In this document: piece after piece, positions 15,930 through 25,689 of the stretch
How the letters are laid out: every line of letters starts with the position of its first letter
Numbering within the stretch: the stretch's first letter is position 1
Source: Pseudomonadota bacterium
Lineage (GTDB): Bacteria; Pseudomonadota; Alphaproteobacteria; Rhizobiales; Beijerinckiaceae
Assembly (NCBI GenBank): GCA_021813805.1
Contig: JAKAJL010000033.1
Location: forward strand, 1 to 39,540
Length of the DNA: 39,540 bases
Direction: 5' to 3'
Translations under genes and position numbers: made by a program
The notes under the pieces: model-generated
Told to the model about the DNA's origin: nothing
The model's input: the letters and a program-made list of their open reading frames with translations, nothing else
Database searches by the model: none

Positions 15930-17279
15930 TCACGCGGCCTGTTCCTTGAGCAGGAATCCGGAGACGGCGCGACGCTTGTTGAGCCATTTCATCGCCTTGG
16001 CCACATCCTCGACGCTGACCGCCTCGATCCGCGCGGCCCAGCCCAGGACGTCCTGGACATTGCCGCCGCTGGCCAGCGCCACGCCGAACCAGCGCGCCAG
16101 CGCGACCTGGCTGTCCTGGGCGTAGATCGCGTCGGCGACGAGGCGCGTCGAAGCGCGCGCGACATCCGCCGCGTTCACGCCGTCGCGACGCAATTCGGCG
16201 AGAACCTCGTCCACGCCGCGCTCCAGCTCTTCGAGGCTCACGCCGTCGGCGGGCGTCGCATAGACATAAAACCGGGTGTCGTCCACGGCGTCGGAATAAT
16301 AATAGGCGCCGGCGGCGACCGCGATTTTGCGCTCCAGCACCAGCCGGCGGAACAAAAGGCTGGTCTGGCCGCCGCCGAGGTGATGGGCCAGGACGTCGAG
16401 CGCCTCCGCTTCGCCCTTTGCGGCGGTGAAGGCCGAGGGCACGAGATAGATGCGCTCGAATTGCGGCTGCTCAACTTTTGGATCGGCGAGCCGGACGATG
16501 CGTTCGGCGCGGGGCTCCGGCTCCTGCGGCCGATTGCGTCGTGGCGCCTCGCCGCGCGCGGGAATTTTTCCGTAGGTCTGGCGCGCGAGCCCCTCGACTT
16601 CCGGCGCCTCGACGTCGCCCGCGACGACAAGAATGGCGTTTTCCGGCGTGTAGAAGCGGCGGTAATAGCGAAGAGCGTCGTCGCGGTCGAGCGTCTCGAT
16701 CTCGTGGCCCCAGCCGATGATCGGAACGCCATAGGCGTGATGGGTATAAAGCGCCGCGTTCAGCGCCTCGTCGAGTTGCGCCGCCGGGTCGGCCTCGGTG
16801 CGCATGCGGCGCTCCTCCAGCACCACGTCGCGCTCCGGCGCCACCACCTCGTCGGTCAGGTTCAGGCCGGTCATGCGGTCGGCCTCGAATTCCATCATGG
16901 TCTTGAGATGCTCGCGGGCGACGCGCTGGAAATAAGCCGTAAAATCATGGGAGGTGAAGGCGTTTTCCTGTCCGCCCAGCTCGGCGACGAGATGCGAGAA
17001 CTCCCCCTGCTTGTGCTGGTGCGTGCCCTTGAACATCAGATGTTCGAGGAAATGGGCGATCCCGCTTTTTCCGCGCGGATCGTCGGCCGAACCGTTGCGA
17101 TACCACACCATATGGGTGACGACCGGCGCGCGGTGGTCAGGGATGACCACCACATCCATACCGTTTTCGAGGCGGAAATGATCGACGCGCGGCCCGGCGT
17201 GGGCGGCGCCCTCCCCGGCTTGGTGCGAGGGCGTCTCCTGCGCCGCGCCAGAGAGGGGGAGGTGCTGCGATCGGGACAA
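15930..17279 (-). CDS. M16 family zinc metallopeptidase, catalytic subunit
   Basis: A 449-aa protease with the inverted zinc motif HFLEH at residues 76-80 (two His ligands, catalytic Glu79). The third ligand Glu is in VVLEERR near 155-156. Homology begins around RVDHFRLENGMDVVVIPDHRAP. No ATG lies between the preceding gene and this region. TTG 17279 was chosen because GGAG lies seven bases upstream; TTG codons further upstream are less well placed, so the N-terminus is uncertain. It is followed closely by the zinc-less homologue, and the two probably form one enzyme. Substrates are unknown; signal-peptide or misfolded-protein turnover is a family-level possibility. Confidence 0.9.
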   Translation of the reverse strand: MSRSQHLPLSGAAQETPSHQAGEGAAHAGPRVDHFRLENGMDVVVIPDHRAPVVTHMVWYRNGSADDPRGKSGIAHFLEHLMFKGTHQHKQGEFSHLVAELGGQENAFTSHDFTAYFQRVAREHLKTMMEFEADRMTGLNLTDEVVAPERDVVLEERRMRTEADPAAQLDEALNAALYTHHAYGVPIIGWGHEIETLDRDDALRYYRRFYTPENAILVVAGDVEAPEVEGLARQTYGKIPARGEAPRRNRPQEPEPRAERIVRLADPKVEQPQFERIYLVPSAFTAAKGEAEALDVLAHHLGGGQTSLLFRRLVLERKIAVAAGAYYYSDAVDDTRFYVYATPADGVSLEELERGVDEVLAELRRDGVNAADVARASTRLVADAIYAQDSQVALARWFGVALASGGNVQDVLGWAARIEAVSVEDVAKAMKWLNKRRAVSGFLLKEQAA

Positions 17280-17330
17280 GGCGCCGCTCCATTCTTTGAA
17301 AAATGCCTGTCCCGTCAATATAGAATGCAA

Positions 17331-17354
17331 AAGCCGGAACGACAGCCCCGGCTT
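17331..17354 (-). terminator. Hairpin between the secreted-protein gene and the M16 gene
   Basis: On the minus strand AAGCCGG pairs with CCGGCTT across a 10-base loop, followed by TTGC. It lies 26 bases after the stop of the 224-aa secreted protein. The short T-tract makes it a weak or partial terminator, which may reduce expression of the M16 pair. Confidence 0.5.
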
Positions 17355-17379
17355 CAAAAATTCACAGTCGATCGCGAGA

Positions 17380-18054
17380 TCAGAACAGGCCGAAAAATTT
17401 CTTGTCCTTGCTGATGTCGCCCGACCGCAGACCGGAGACATTGCCGTCGGCGCCGCGCACCTTTTCCAGATAATTATCGGGCGGCTCGACCAGTTCCTTG
17501 GGATTGGAGGGACGCACGCCGGTCTCGCTGGCCAAGGGGGCGGGCTGAGGCAGCGAGCGCGCCTTGGGGACATTCAGTTTCGGCCGTTCGGCGTAAGTGA
17601 TGTTGTCCGCCGGATTGTTGGTGTTGAGCCCCACATTGCCGAGCATCCGGTCCCAAACGCCAGGTTCGCTGGCCGGCGCCGGCGCAGGCGCCGCCTGGAC
17701 CGGGGTCAGCGCCTTGCCCTGCGGCTGGACCGCCGCCTGACTGGTGGGGCGCGCGTCGTTGTGATGACCCCAGCCAAAGAAATTGGAGAGGAGATTCTGG
17801 TTGTCGCCTGGCGCGGCGCGCGCGGGGGCGGGTTGCTGCGCCGCCTGTGCGGCGGGAACGGGTTGCGGCGAGGGCGCGGCGGGTTGCTGCGGGGCGGCGG
17901 CGCCCTGACTTGACGGCCCATTGCCGCCCAGGCCAATGCTGTTCATCGCCTTGCCCCAGAGCGAATCGTCGGCGCGAGCGATCGGCGCGGCCAAAAGAAC
18001 CGCGCAGGCCAGCAGGCCGCCCACCAAATGTCGCGCGCGTCTCGCTCGCAGCAC
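17380..18054 (-). CDS. Secreted Pro/Ala/Gln-rich protein, unknown function
   Basis: A 224-aa protein with a basic N-terminus (RARRARH) and hydrophobic core followed by PIARA-DD, a good signal-peptidase I site near residue 28. A Cys inside the core (GLLAC) looks like a lipobox, but the hydrophobic stretch continues after it, so lipoprotein processing is uncertain. The mature protein is low-complexity, with two short conserved-looking pieces: SEPGVWDRMLGNVGL and the C-terminal EPPDNYLEKVRG...DISKDKKFFGLF. The function is not recognised. GTG 18054 was chosen because GGA lies just upstream and it yields a normal signal peptide. Its position between lspA and the M16 pair suggests a periplasmic or envelope role. 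Confidence 0.75.
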   Translation of the reverse strand: MLRARRARHLVGGLLACAVLLAAPIARADDSLWGKAMNSIGLGGNGPSSQGAAAPQQPAAPSPQPVPAAQAAQQPAPARAAPGDNQNLLSNFFGWGHHNDARPTSQAAVQPQGKALTPVQAAPAPAPASEPGVWDRMLGNVGLNTNNPADNITYAERPKLNVPKARSLPQPAPLASETGVRPSNPKELVEPPDNYLEKVRGADGNVSGLRSGDISKDKKFFGLF

Positions 18055-18140
18055 TTTTTCCGTCAACGCCAAAACCAATCCGAAATCCCCCGCCCAAGCC
18101 CAAGCCAAAAGGTCAACACCTTATCGCCAAGGCCGCCAAA

Positions 18141-18155
18141 TTAACGCCCCTTAAC
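18141..18155. promoter_or_regulatory. TTAAC direct repeat, imperfect CtrA-like box
   Basis: TTAAC-GCCCC-TTAAC lies about 87 bases before the start of the 224-aa secreted protein. CtrA boxes are TTAA-N7-TTAA; here the spacer is N6, one base short. It could be a weak site or chance. Confidence 0.25.
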
Positions 18156-18161
18156 TGAAAT

Positions 18162-18587
18162 TCAAGGCGTTTTCGCGGCGGCCGCGGCAGGCGCCGGGGC
18201 GGCGGTCGCCGGCGCTGGCGCGCTGTCTCCGCCGCCGAAATCGAACATCTTGTTCAGAAGGTAGCGTTTGGGAAAACGGTAGTAGCCGTTGCCGGCGCCG
18301 CCGCCATTATCGGCGGCGGCCTGCCCGGCGTTGCCGGCCTGCCCGCCGTCATTGGCGCCCTGCGCGCTGGCGCCTTGGCCCGCCGCGGGTCCGCCATTTC
18401 CGTCGCTCTCCGGCTGGTCTGGCGCCAACATGCGGTTGATCAGAAATTGATGCGGCGCCGCATAGCCGAACATCGTCGGTTGCTGGCCGGCGTCCTGCGC
18501 TTCGGCCGCGTCGCAAACCGAGGCGACGACGCCCGCCGCGAGGAAAGCCGCCGCCGCGGCGCGGCCGATGAACTTCGTCTGTGACAT
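18162..18587 (-). CDS. Small secreted Gly/Ala-rich protein, unknown function
   Basis: A 141-aa protein. Residues 1-32 form a signal peptide (KFIGRAAAAAFLAAGVV core, cleavage probably near AEA-Q). A short conserved-looking segment (QPTMFGYAAPHQFLINRML) is followed by a Gly/Ala/Asn-rich region, then YYRFPKRYLLNKMFDF and an Ala/Pro-rich tail. The two similar FLINRML and YLLNKMF segments look like an internal repeat flanking the low-complexity part. The single Cys in the signal region (ASVC) is not a proper lipobox. ATG 18587 has GAGGAG close upstream. It lies 19 bases after the lspA stop. No function can be assigned. Confidence 0.75.
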   Translation of the reverse strand: MSQTKFIGRAAAAAFLAAGVVASVCDAAEAQDAGQQPTMFGYAAPHQFLINRMLAPDQPESDGNGGPAAGQGASAQGANDGGQAGNAGQAAADNGGGAGNGYYRFPKRYLLNKMFDFGGGDSAPAPATAAPAPAAAAAKTP

Positions 18588-18606
18588 TCTCCTCGCGCTC
18601 CTCGTC

Positions 18607-19103
18607 TCACGCGCCGTGCTCGGCCCCGCGTCTCGTCGCCTCATACACCAGCAGGACGACGCCGACAAATATGGCGGCGTCGGCCAGATTGAAGATATAA
18701 TTCGACAAAGGCCCGAGCGAGAACGGCGTGTGGAAATAAAGAAAATCGGCCACGGCGCCGTGGGTCAGGCGGTCGCTGGCGTTGCCGAGCGCGCCGCCGA
18801 TGAGAAATCCGAAAGCCAGCGAGGAGACCAGGCTGCGCGCCCGCCACAGCCAATAGGACAACAGGCCCACGCCGGCGAGCGCGAGCGCGACGAGAGCGTA
18901 ACGCCCGACGTCGCCGTCCGAGCGCAGCATCGTATAGGCGACGCCGCGATTCCAGCTCATGACCAAAGCCAGAAAGGGCGTCAACGCGTAAATCGGATGA
19001 TCCGGTCCGCCGAGCAGGCCGATCGCCCATAATTTGCTGGCCTGATCCGCCGCGAGCACGAAGGCGGCGGCGGCCAGGCCGGCGAAGCGCCGGGCGGCGA
19101 GGC

Positions 19104-19107
<4 letters not shown>
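18607..19107 (-). CDS. lspA: Prolipoprotein signal peptidase (lipoprotein signal peptidase II)
   Basis: LspA cleaves the signal peptide of diacylated prolipoproteins in the inner membrane. The 166-aa protein has four hydrophobic helices and the family motifs DQASKLW (21-27), NRGVAYTML (53-61), [10 protein letters not shown] (104-113), VADFLYF with catalytic Asp121, and FNLADAAI with catalytic Asp143. It begins at GTG 19107, overlapping the ileS stop as GTGA; this gives the usual length and implies translational coupling. The linkage ileS-lspA is very common in proteobacteria. Confidence 0.95.
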
Positions 19108-22076
<2,969 letters not shown>

Positions 22077-22253
22077 GAATCAGGCTCGCGGCGCGTGGAG
22101 GCGAAGGAGGTCGTGCGGGAAAATCCCGGCGCGCGTCACGAAGCTCAGACGCGGGCCGGGCCGATAATTCGCCGGAAAATGATGCGGACGCGATACGACA
22201 TGCGGCCTTTTAGCAAAACCTGAGGCCGCGAATAAAGGCCCTGCAACAAAAAA

Positions 22254-22281
22254 GCGCGGGCGGAGATTTTTCCGCCCGCGC
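22254..22281 (-). terminator. Rho-independent terminator of the pnt operon
   Basis: On the minus strand GCGCGGGCGG pairs perfectly with CCGCCCGCGC across an 8-base loop and is followed by TTTTTT. It starts 24 bases after the pntB stop. This is the clearest intrinsic terminator in the window and separates pntB from ileS, which is transcribed in the same direction. Confidence 0.92.
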
Positions 22282-22304
22282 CTCGCCCGCGATGAGACCC
22301 GTGT

Positions 22305-23708
22305 TCAGTGCGCCATGGCCTTGATGACGCTCTCGACCACTTTTTTGGCGTCGCCGAACAGCATCATCGTATTGTCCTTGAAGAACAATTCATTCTCGAC
22401 GCCGGCATAGCCGGAGCTCATCGAGCGCTTGACGAACATCACCGTCTTGGCCTTTTCGACGTCCAAAATCGGCATGCCGTAGATCGCCGAGGTCTTGTCG
22501 GTCTTGGCCGCCGGATTGGTCACGTCATTGGCGCCAATGACGAAGGCGACGTCGGCTTGCGCGAATTCGGAATTGATGTCCTCCAGTTCGAAAACTTCGT
22601 CATAGGGGACATTGGCTTCCGCCAGCAGCACGTTCATATGGCCGGGCATGCGGCCCGCGACCGGATGGATGGCGTATTTGACCTCGACGCCCTCGGCCTT
22701 GAGCAGATCGGCCATTTCGCGCAGAGCATGCTGGGCCTGGGCCACCGCCATGCCATAGCCCGGCACGATGATGACCTTGGACGAGTTCTGGAGAATATAG
22801 GCCGCGTCGTCCGGCGAGCCCTGCTTGACCGGGCGGCTCTCCTTGGCGCCGCCGGCCGCCGCCGCGTCCTCTCCCCCGAAGCCCCCGAGGATGACGGAGA
22901 TGAAGGACCGGTTCATGCCCTTGCACATGATGTAGGACAGGATGGCGCCCGAGGAGCCGACCAGCGCGCCGGTGATGATCAGCGCCAGATTGCCCAGAGT
23001 GAAGCCGATGCCGGCCGCCGCCCAGCCCGAATAGGAGTTGAGCATCGAGACCACGACCGGCATGTCGGCGCCGCCGATCGGAATGATCAGCAGCACGCCG
23101 AGCGCGAGAGACACCAGCACGATCAGCAGGAAAAACGCGGCGCCGCCGGTCGCGAAGAAAGAGGCGATCAGCAGGACGAGCGCCAGGCCGAGCACGCTAT
23201 TGATGGCGTGGCGCTGCGGCAGCATGATCGGCTTGCCGGACATGCGGCCGTCGAGTTTCAGGAAGGCGATGACCGAACCGGTGAAGGTGATGGCGCCGAT
23301 GGCCGCGCCGAGCGACATTTCGATCAGGCTGGCCGGATGAATGTCGCCGGGTTCGCCGATGCCGAAAGCCTGCGGCGCGAACAGGGCGCCCGCCGCCACC
23401 AGCACCGCCGCGAAACCGACCAGCGAATGGAAGAAGGCCACCAGCTGCGGCATTTTGGTCATTTCGATCCGCCGCGCCAGCACCGCGCCGAACCCGCCGC
23501 CGATGCCGACGCCGGCGACGACCATCAGCCAGCCGAAAATGTCGGACGGCGGCTTGAGCGCCAGCGTGGTCAGGATGGCGATGGCCATGCCGATCATGCC
23601 GTAGCGGTTGCCCTGGCGCGAAGTTGTGGGATGCGACAGGCCGCGCAGGGCGAATATGAACAGGACGCCCGAAACGAGATAGAGAAGGGCCGCGAGATTG
23701 ACGTTCAT
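22305..23708 (-). CDS. pntB: NAD(P) transhydrogenase subunit beta
   Basis: PntB carries part of the proton channel and the NADP(H)-binding domain III of the energy-linked transhydrogenase, which makes NADPH from NADH using the proton gradient. The 467-aa product has about nine membrane helices in the first 270 residues. The domain III motifs follow: VPGYGMAVAQAQHALRE, GRMPGHMNVLLAEA and VIGANDVTNPAA. It starts five bases after the pntAB stop and ends before a strong terminator. It is the last gene of a three-gene pnt operon. Confidence 0.96.
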   Translation of the reverse strand: MNVNLAALLYLVSGVLFIFALRGLSHPTTSRQGNRYGMIGMAIAILTTLALKPPSDIFGWLMVVAGVGIGGGFGAVLARRIEMTKMPQLVAFFHSLVGFAAVLVAAGALFAPQAFGIGEPGDIHPASLIEMSLGAAIGAITFTGSVIAFLKLDGRMSGKPIMLPQRHAINSVLGLALVLLIASFFATGGAAFFLLIVLVSLALGVLLIIPIGGADMPVVVSMLNSYSGWAAAGIGFTLGNLALIITGALVGSSGAILSYIMCKGMNRSFISVILGGFGGEDAAAAGGAKESRPVKQGSPDDAAYILQNSSKVIIVPGYGMAVAQAQHALREMADLLKAEGVEVKYAIHPVAGRMPGHMNVLLAEANVPYDEVFELEDINSEFAQADVAFVIGANDVTNPAAKTDKTSAIYGMPILDVEKAKTVMFVKRSMSSGYAGVENELFFKDNTMMLFGDAKKVVESVIKAMAH

Positions 23709-23713
23709 GGATC

Positions 23714-24178
23714 TCAGCCCTTCTTCTTGTACATGGCGAGCATTCGCGCGGTGACGAGGAAGCCGCCGAAAATGTTCACCGAGGCGAGGATCAGGGCGAT
23801 GAAGCCGAAAACGCGCGCCCAGACCGGGCCGCTGTCGAGCGCGGTCGCGCTGTCCACGCCCACCGCCAGAAGGGCGCCGACGACGATGACCGAGGAAATG
23901 GCGTTGGTGACCGACATCAGCGGCGTATGCAGCGCCGGGGTCACCGACCAGACCACATAATAGCCGACGAAGACCGCCAGGACGAAGATCGCCAGCCGGA
24001 AGATGAAGGGGTCGATCGCGCCGCCGCTCGCCGCATGGGCCGCGGCGCCCGCCGCGTCGGCGACATGCGTGAGGTGGGAGGCGCGGTCGGCGTAAGCCTG
24101 CGCCGCGTCGGCGGCGGCGCGCGCCGTCCGGGCGGCGTCCCGCGCCTGATCGACCAGCGTTTGTACGTCAGTAGCCAT
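23714..24178 (-). CDS. pntAB: NAD(P) transhydrogenase subunit alpha, membrane part
   Basis: The 154-aa product corresponds to the C-terminal membrane domain of E. coli PntA, encoded separately as in Rhodospirillum rubrum. About 50 Ala-rich residues ([23 protein letters not shown]) form a helical N-terminal extension. Three hydrophobic helices of domain II follow, including the conserved [17 protein letters not shown] and the C-terminal [27 protein letters not shown] lies eight bases before the ATG. It sits between pntAA and pntB. Confidence 0.95.
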   Translation of the reverse strand: MATDVQTLVDQARDAARTARAAADAAQAYADRASHLTHVADAAGAAAHAASGGAIDPFIFRLAIFVLAVFVGYYVVWSVTPALHTPLMSVTNAISSVIVVGALLAVGVDSATALDSGPVWARVFGFIALILASVNIFGGFLVTARMLAMYKKKG

Positions 24179-24228
24179 TCTTTTGCCCCTCTCTCGGGCC
24201 TCAATCGAGTGGTTGAATCAGCGGGCTC

Positions 24229-24260
24229 AGGCCGCCGCGAAATTGGGCAGGCGGCGGCCT
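24229..24260 (-). repeat. Perfect 10-bp hairpin at the pntAA stop codon
   Basis: AGGCCGCCGC (24229-24238) is complementary to GCGGCGGCCT (24251-24260) with a 12-base loop. On the mRNA it begins at the last base of the pntAA stop. There is no T-tract, so it is more likely a processing or stability element inside the pnt transcript than a terminator. Confidence 0.55.
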
Positions 24261-25396
24261 CATGCCGCCGCGAAACCTGGATGCACGATGGCGCCGCCAT
24301 CGGTCAGTCGGGTCGCCTTGACCAGCTCGTCCTCGCCATCGACCTTGAGCGCCTTGCTTTCCTTGTCGATCATGGTTTCGAGGAAGGCGAACAGGTTTTT
24401 CGCGTAAAGCTGCGAGGCGGTGGCCGCGAGGCGGCCGGCGACATTGAGATGGCCGACGATCTTCACGTGGTTCTTGGTGGTGACGACCTTGCCGGGCTTG
24501 GCCAGTTCGCAGTTTCCCCCGCGCTCGACCGCCAGATCGACGATCACCGAGCCGGGGCGCATGGAAGCGACCATGTCCGCCGAAATCAGGCGCGGCGCCG
24601 GGCGGCCGGGAATGAGCGCGGTGGTGACGACAATGTCCTGCTTGGCGATGTGCGACGCCGTCAGCGCCGCCTGCTTGGCCTGATATTCCTTGGACATTTC
24701 CTTGGCGTATCCGCCTGCCGTCTGCGCCTGCTTGAACTCCTCGTCCTCGACGGCGAGGAATTTGGCGCCGAGCGATTCGACCTGCTCCTTGGTGGCCGGA
24801 CGCACGTCGGTGGCGGTGACCACCGCGCCGAGGCGCCGCGCCGTGGCGATGGCCTGGAGGCCGGCGACGCCAACGCCCATGATAAAGACTTTGGCGGCAG
24901 GAACAGTGCCGGCGGCGGTCATCATCATCGGAATGGCGCGGCCATATTCGGCCGCCGCGTCGATCACGGCGCGATAGCCGGCGAGATTGGCCTGCGAGGA
25001 CAACACATCCATCACCTGGGCGCGGGTGATGCGGGGCATCAGCTCCATGGCGAAGGCCTGGACATTGGCCTTGGCGATGCCGGCGAGCGCCTCGTGCTGG
25101 CCGTAAGGATCCATGATCGCCAGAACGACCGCGCCCGGCTTGACCCCGGCGAGGGCTTGCGCCCCCGGCCGGCGGACCGCCAGCACGACATCGGCGCCGG
25201 CGACGGCCGCGGCCGCGTCAGGCGCGATTTTGGCGCCGGCCTTTTCGAATTCCGCGTCGGTAATGCCGGAGCCCAGGCCCGCGCCGGCCTGCGCAACGAC
25301 GTCGGCTCCCAGGCCGACCAATTTCTTCACGGTTTCAGGCGTCGCCGCGACGCGCGCTTCGTTGGCGTCGGTTTCGGCGGGAACGGCAATGCGCAT
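24260..25396 (-). CDS. pntAA: NAD(P) transhydrogenase subunit alpha, NAD(H)-binding part
   Basis: The 378-aa soluble domain I binds NAD(H) on the cytoplasmic face. Family features are RVAATPETVKKLVGLGADV near the N-terminus, the mobile-loop region, and the Rossmann motif IMGVGVAGLQAIATARRLGA followed by ATDVR. It is related to alanine dehydrogenase, but the pntAB and pntB neighbours fix the identity. ATG 25396 has GGAG seven bases upstream; an in-frame TTG four codons earlier overlaps that element. In-frame sequence beyond the stop encodes GRRLPNFAAA and a second stop, repeating the native FAAA end. Confidence 0.95.
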   Translation of the reverse strand: MRIAVPAETDANEARVAATPETVKKLVGLGADVVAQAGAGLGSGITDAEFEKAGAKIAPDAAAAVAGADVVLAVRRPGAQALAGVKPGAVVLAIMDPYGQHEALAGIAKANVQAFAMELMPRITRAQVMDVLSSQANLAGYRAVIDAAAEYGRAIPMMMTAAGTVPAAKVFIMGVGVAGLQAIATARRLGAVVTATDVRPATKEQVESLGAKFLAVEDEEFKQAQTAGGYAKEMSKEYQAKQAALTASHIAKQDIVVTTALIPGRPAPRLISADMVASMRPGSVIVDLAVERGGNCELAKPGKVVTTKNHVKIVGHLNVAGRLAATASQLYAKNLFAFLETMIDKESKALKVDGEDELVKATRLTDGGAIVHPGFAAA

Positions 25397-25468
25397 GAAC
25401 AACTCCAATTGGCCCGCATCGGCGCGGGTCTTGAAAGCTCCGCCCGGAGCACGAAAGCGTTTACGGGT

Positions 25469-25549
25469 TCAAAGAGTGAAAAAGGCCTGCGGCGGCGCGT
25501 GCGTAACCTCGGCCGGCGCGCCGCCGGCGCCGATTTCAGCCGCCGCCAT
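25469..25549 (-). CDS. Possible 26-aa small ORF upstream of pntAA
   Basis: An ATG at 25549 follows GGAGAGG, one of the strongest ribosome-binding sites in the window, with five-base spacing. It opens 26 codons starting MAAAEIGAGG and ending QAFFTL before TGA. The message inside it can form a GCCGGC/GCCGGC stem. It lies 72 bases before pntAA. No homology is recognised; it is too hydrophilic to be the small aa3-oxidase subunit sometimes found beside pnt genes. It may be a leader peptide or a microprotein, or a chance ORF. Confidence 0.4.
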   Translation of the reverse strand: MAAAEIGAGGAPAEVTHAPPQAFFTL

Positions 25550-25656
25550 TTTCCTCTCCTTCGTGAAGTCCGTCTCTTCAACCGGTCTGGCCAAGCCGCG
25601 CCTTTTTTCCCAAAAGGTCCGGCCCGAGGCAAGCTGATATAAGGTAGGCGCCGCGA

Positions 25657-25687
25657 TTTCACCTCATCTTTTCGGCGAAAGGTGAAA
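25657..25687 (-). terminator. Hairpin just after the ABC1-kinase gene
   Basis: TTTCACCT and AGGTGAAA (8 bp, 15-base loop) form a stem directly after the stop codon of the ABC1-kinase gene. No T-tract follows on the minus strand, so termination would need Rho. It may instead be an RNA 3'-end stabiliser separating this gene from the pnt operon. Confidence 0.45.
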
Positions 25688-25689
25688 AA

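Noticed and set aside
22077-22253. T-box or other tRNA-sensing leader before ileS
   Set aside because: No T-box core sequence or antiterminator, and such leaders are not expected in alphaproteobacteria.
25469-25549. Small ORF as an aa3-type cytochrome oxidase subunit IV gene
   Set aside because: It lacks the membrane helix and length of that subunit, although such genes can lie beside pnt genes.
22308-25642. Two long plus-strand ORFs over the pnt operon
   Set aside because: Antisense shadows; the three transhydrogenase subunits are certain on the other strand.
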